DNA of 53,484 nucleotides from Paenibacillus sediminis. Its GTDB lineage: Bacteria > Bacillota > Bacilli > Paenibacillales > Paenibacillaceae. The stretch covers positions 1-53,484 of the forward strand of contig NZ_JAGGKP010000017.1 of the NCBI RefSeq assembly GCF_017873765.1, in the 5' to 3' direction. The position numbers were made by a program, and so were the translations under genes. A model generated the notes under the pieces. It was not told the origin of the DNA. It made no database searches and was given only the letters and a program-made list of their open reading frames with translations. Below are positions 52,252-53,484 of the stretch, piece after piece; positions within the stretch are counted from its first letter, which is position 1, and each line of letters opens with the position of its first letter.

Positions 52252-53076
52252 ATGAAAAAGGTTCTCACAGGAATTTTCGCTGCATTAATTTTATCTATCT
52301 CTTCACCTGCTTACGCGGCAGATATGCAAATAAAAGTTGAAGGTGTTACTATTGCCTCCGATGTGAAGCCCGAAATTAAGAACAATCGAACGATGGTGCC
52401 TTTACGATTTATCAGTGAAAATTTGGGAGCAAAGGTCAACTGGTCGAGTTCGGAAGTTACGCTCGCAAAAAGCGATATGCTGGTAATCTTAAAAGTAAAG
52501 AGCAAAACAGCGGTGAAAAATGGTAAACCCACGCTACTCGATGCAACACCATATATCAAGAATAATCGCATCATGGTTCCGCTTCGCTTTATTGCAGAAA
52601 CGTTTAACAGTAGCGTCGAATTCCGAAATTCGACAGTATCTGTTGAACCTGCCCCATTTGTTCTAGACGGCGTGAAAGTGAAAGCATTGCAACACGAAGT
52701 TTACTATACAATGGGCAGCATAGTAAAACAAATTAATGGGAGTGCCTATAACGAAGCAATTTATCATATTTTTGAAAACAAAGGAAGTAAGGTGAATGCC
52801 CCTGCTGGGTACACATCGAGTGTTCAAGAGCTTACACCGGGGGACTATTACATGGTTGGAAAGTTTGATTTTTTGGATCAAAAAGGGAACAGCATTAAAC
52901 AATTTGATCTCTATACTTTATCTCATTCCGAGGGCAATCCCGATGTTATGTTATATGATGCGACTGAAAATCAATGGTATTTGTTTACCCATTCAGCAGT
53001 TCAATCGATTTATCAGTTCATTGATACTGCCGGACGGAACGGTTTTCTGACGACGATCAGTGATACAAATCCATAA
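52252..53076 (+). CDS. Secreted protein with copper amine oxidase N-terminal domains
   Basis: A 274-residue secreted protein. The signal peptide (MKKVLTGIFAALILSI, cleavage likely after AYA) is clear. Two copies of the copper-amine-oxidase N-domain repeat (PF07833 type) follow: NNRTMVPLRFISENLGAKVN at about residues 44-63 and NNRIMVPLRFIAETFNSSVE at about 102-121. The last 130 residues are unique. These repeats are widespread in Paenibacillus cell-surface proteins and have no amine oxidase activity on their own. ATG 52252 has GAAAGGA nine bases upstream. Gene content on both sides is sparse and repeat-like. Confidence 0.85.
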   Translation: MKKVLTGIFAALILSISSPAYAADMQIKVEGVTIASDVKPEIKNNRTMVPLRFISENLGAKVNWSSSEVTLAKSDMLVILKVKSKTAVKNGKPTLLDATPYIKNNRIMVPLRFIAETFNSSVEFRNSTVSVEPAPFVLDGVKVKALQHEVYYTMGSIVKQINGSAYNEAIYHIFENKGSKVNAPAGYTSSVQELTPGDYYMVGKFDFLDQKGNSIKQFDLYTLSHSEGNPDVMLYDATENQWYLFTHSAVQSIYQFIDTAGRNGFLTTISDTNP

Positions 53077-53370
53077 GGCAACATTTTTCCTTATTACGCT
53101 AACGGAGAACGATAGGTCAATATAGCCTTTGAAGGCAGTCAGGTTTATTTGCTGCCTATCTTTGCTTAACTTCGACAAGATAAAGATTAATCTCATTAGT
53201 AAACATGGTAATTACAGAAAGTCTCAATGGTAGATAATGAAAATCTCAGTAGTAGCTATAAAATTGCTTCCTATCAGCGTTTTAAAGTCTCATCTGTAGA
53301 TATTACTCACATCACATATGATATACAAGGAATTGTCTCGATACATTTAATTTGTGAAGACATATAAAAG

Positions 53371-53388
53371 GATGAGCATAACTGCTCA
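53371..53388 (+). repeat. Short hairpin next to IS-like end
   Basis: ATGAGCA and TGCTCAT are perfect arms around TAAC. It lies just outside the putative IS terminal repeat. The 53077-53370 stretch otherwise shows a hairpin GGCAG/CTGCC near 53130-53157 and no gene. Confidence 0.4.
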
Positions 53389-53389
53389 T

Positions 53390-53484
53390 TGAACTGAACC
53401 CCCAATAGTAGACACTTTAAAAAAAAGTGGATCTATTCGGGGTTTTTTGTTTTTTCTAGCTCAAAACCCCGTTATACTAAAATG
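53390..53484 (+). mobile_element. Probable terminal end of an IS3-family element, continuing beyond the window
   Basis: TGAACTGAACCCCCAATAGT at 53390 begins like the terminal repeats of IS3-family elements (TGAACTGA-CCCC-TAGACA type). The first 58 bp can fold as a hairpin (CCCCCAATAG against CTATTCGGGG) ending in TTTTTTG, a feature that shields an IS from outside transcription. A TATACT box at 53473-53478 near the window edge could drive its first ORF. The transposase itself lies outside the window, so this is a partial call. Confidence 0.4.

Noticed and set aside
1..53484. CRISPR arrays, rRNA and tRNA genes
   Set aside because: Reading both strands I saw no regularly spaced repeats, no rRNA-like stretches and no convincing cloverleaf. 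A tRNA-scanning program was not available.

Overview
The window looks like a low-to-mid GC Firmicutes chromosome, most likely Paenibacillus or a close relative. The reasons are the YesN/YesM two-component pair beside a sugar ABC transporter, AGGAGG-type ribosome binding sites with frequent GTG/TTG starts, CcpA (cre) type boxes, a caa3-oxidase block in the order ctaC-D-E-F-G plus a DUF420 protein, and a YtrA-type GntR/ABC operon. This is inferred from gene content; no database was searched.

Region 1 (1-9.3 kb) is a carbohydrate uptake module. A response regulator and a sensor kinase run leftward. Two permeases, a lipoprotein binding protein and a GH31 alpha-glucosidase run rightward, with a cre-like box in the divergent gap. 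Region 2 (9.4-24.5 kb) is mixed housekeeping: SNF2 helicase plus SWIM zinc-finger protein, a VanY-type carboxypeptidase, a second solute-binding lipoprotein, a UvrD/PcrA-like helicase, a zinc-ribbon protein, a TrmB-like regulator, a Nudix hydrolase, a diacylglycerol-kinase-like protein, a DUF4870 membrane protein, a diacylglycerol glucosyltransferase and small unknown proteins. Region 3 (24.7-31.0 kb) is the caa3 cytochrome oxidase block with assembly factors, then a PadR regulator. Region 4 (31.0-35.5 kb) is a GntR-controlled ABC operon (Ytr-like plus NatAB-like) whose promoter is covered by a 38-bp palindrome.

Region 5 (35.5-51 kb) is accessory DNA and the main point of interest. It opens with a Tn7-like remnant: an apparently intact tnsA and a decayed tnsB. 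Next comes what appears to be an unusual RiPP (ribosomally made, modified peptide) gene cluster at 38.2-49.1 kb. A sigma-A promoter drives a 47-residue acidic precursor-like peptide ending in WSSW, and a stem-loop follows it. The modification genes are two SagB/nitroreductase-like proteins and an MccB-like E1 protein. Then come a MATE exporter, a DUF885-type metallopeptidase, a Ser/Thr-kinase-like protein, a second small peptide ORF and a second pair of SagB-like proteins. No YcaO cyclodehydratase is present. The four SagB-like proteins fall into two types (A and B) that each keep a different half of the expected FMN-site motifs, and each A lies next to a B, which suggests heterodimers. A convergent clostridial-type glutamyl-tRNA synthetase, with Asn for His in its HIGH motif, lies just beyond. 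It could be a self-resistance or accessory tRNA-charging enzyme, or simply a transferred neighbour.

Region 6 (51-53.5 kb) is mostly non-coding or decayed sequence with one secreted copper-amine-oxidase-N-domain protein. At the right edge there is what looks like the terminal repeat of an IS3-family insertion sequence that continues beyond the window.
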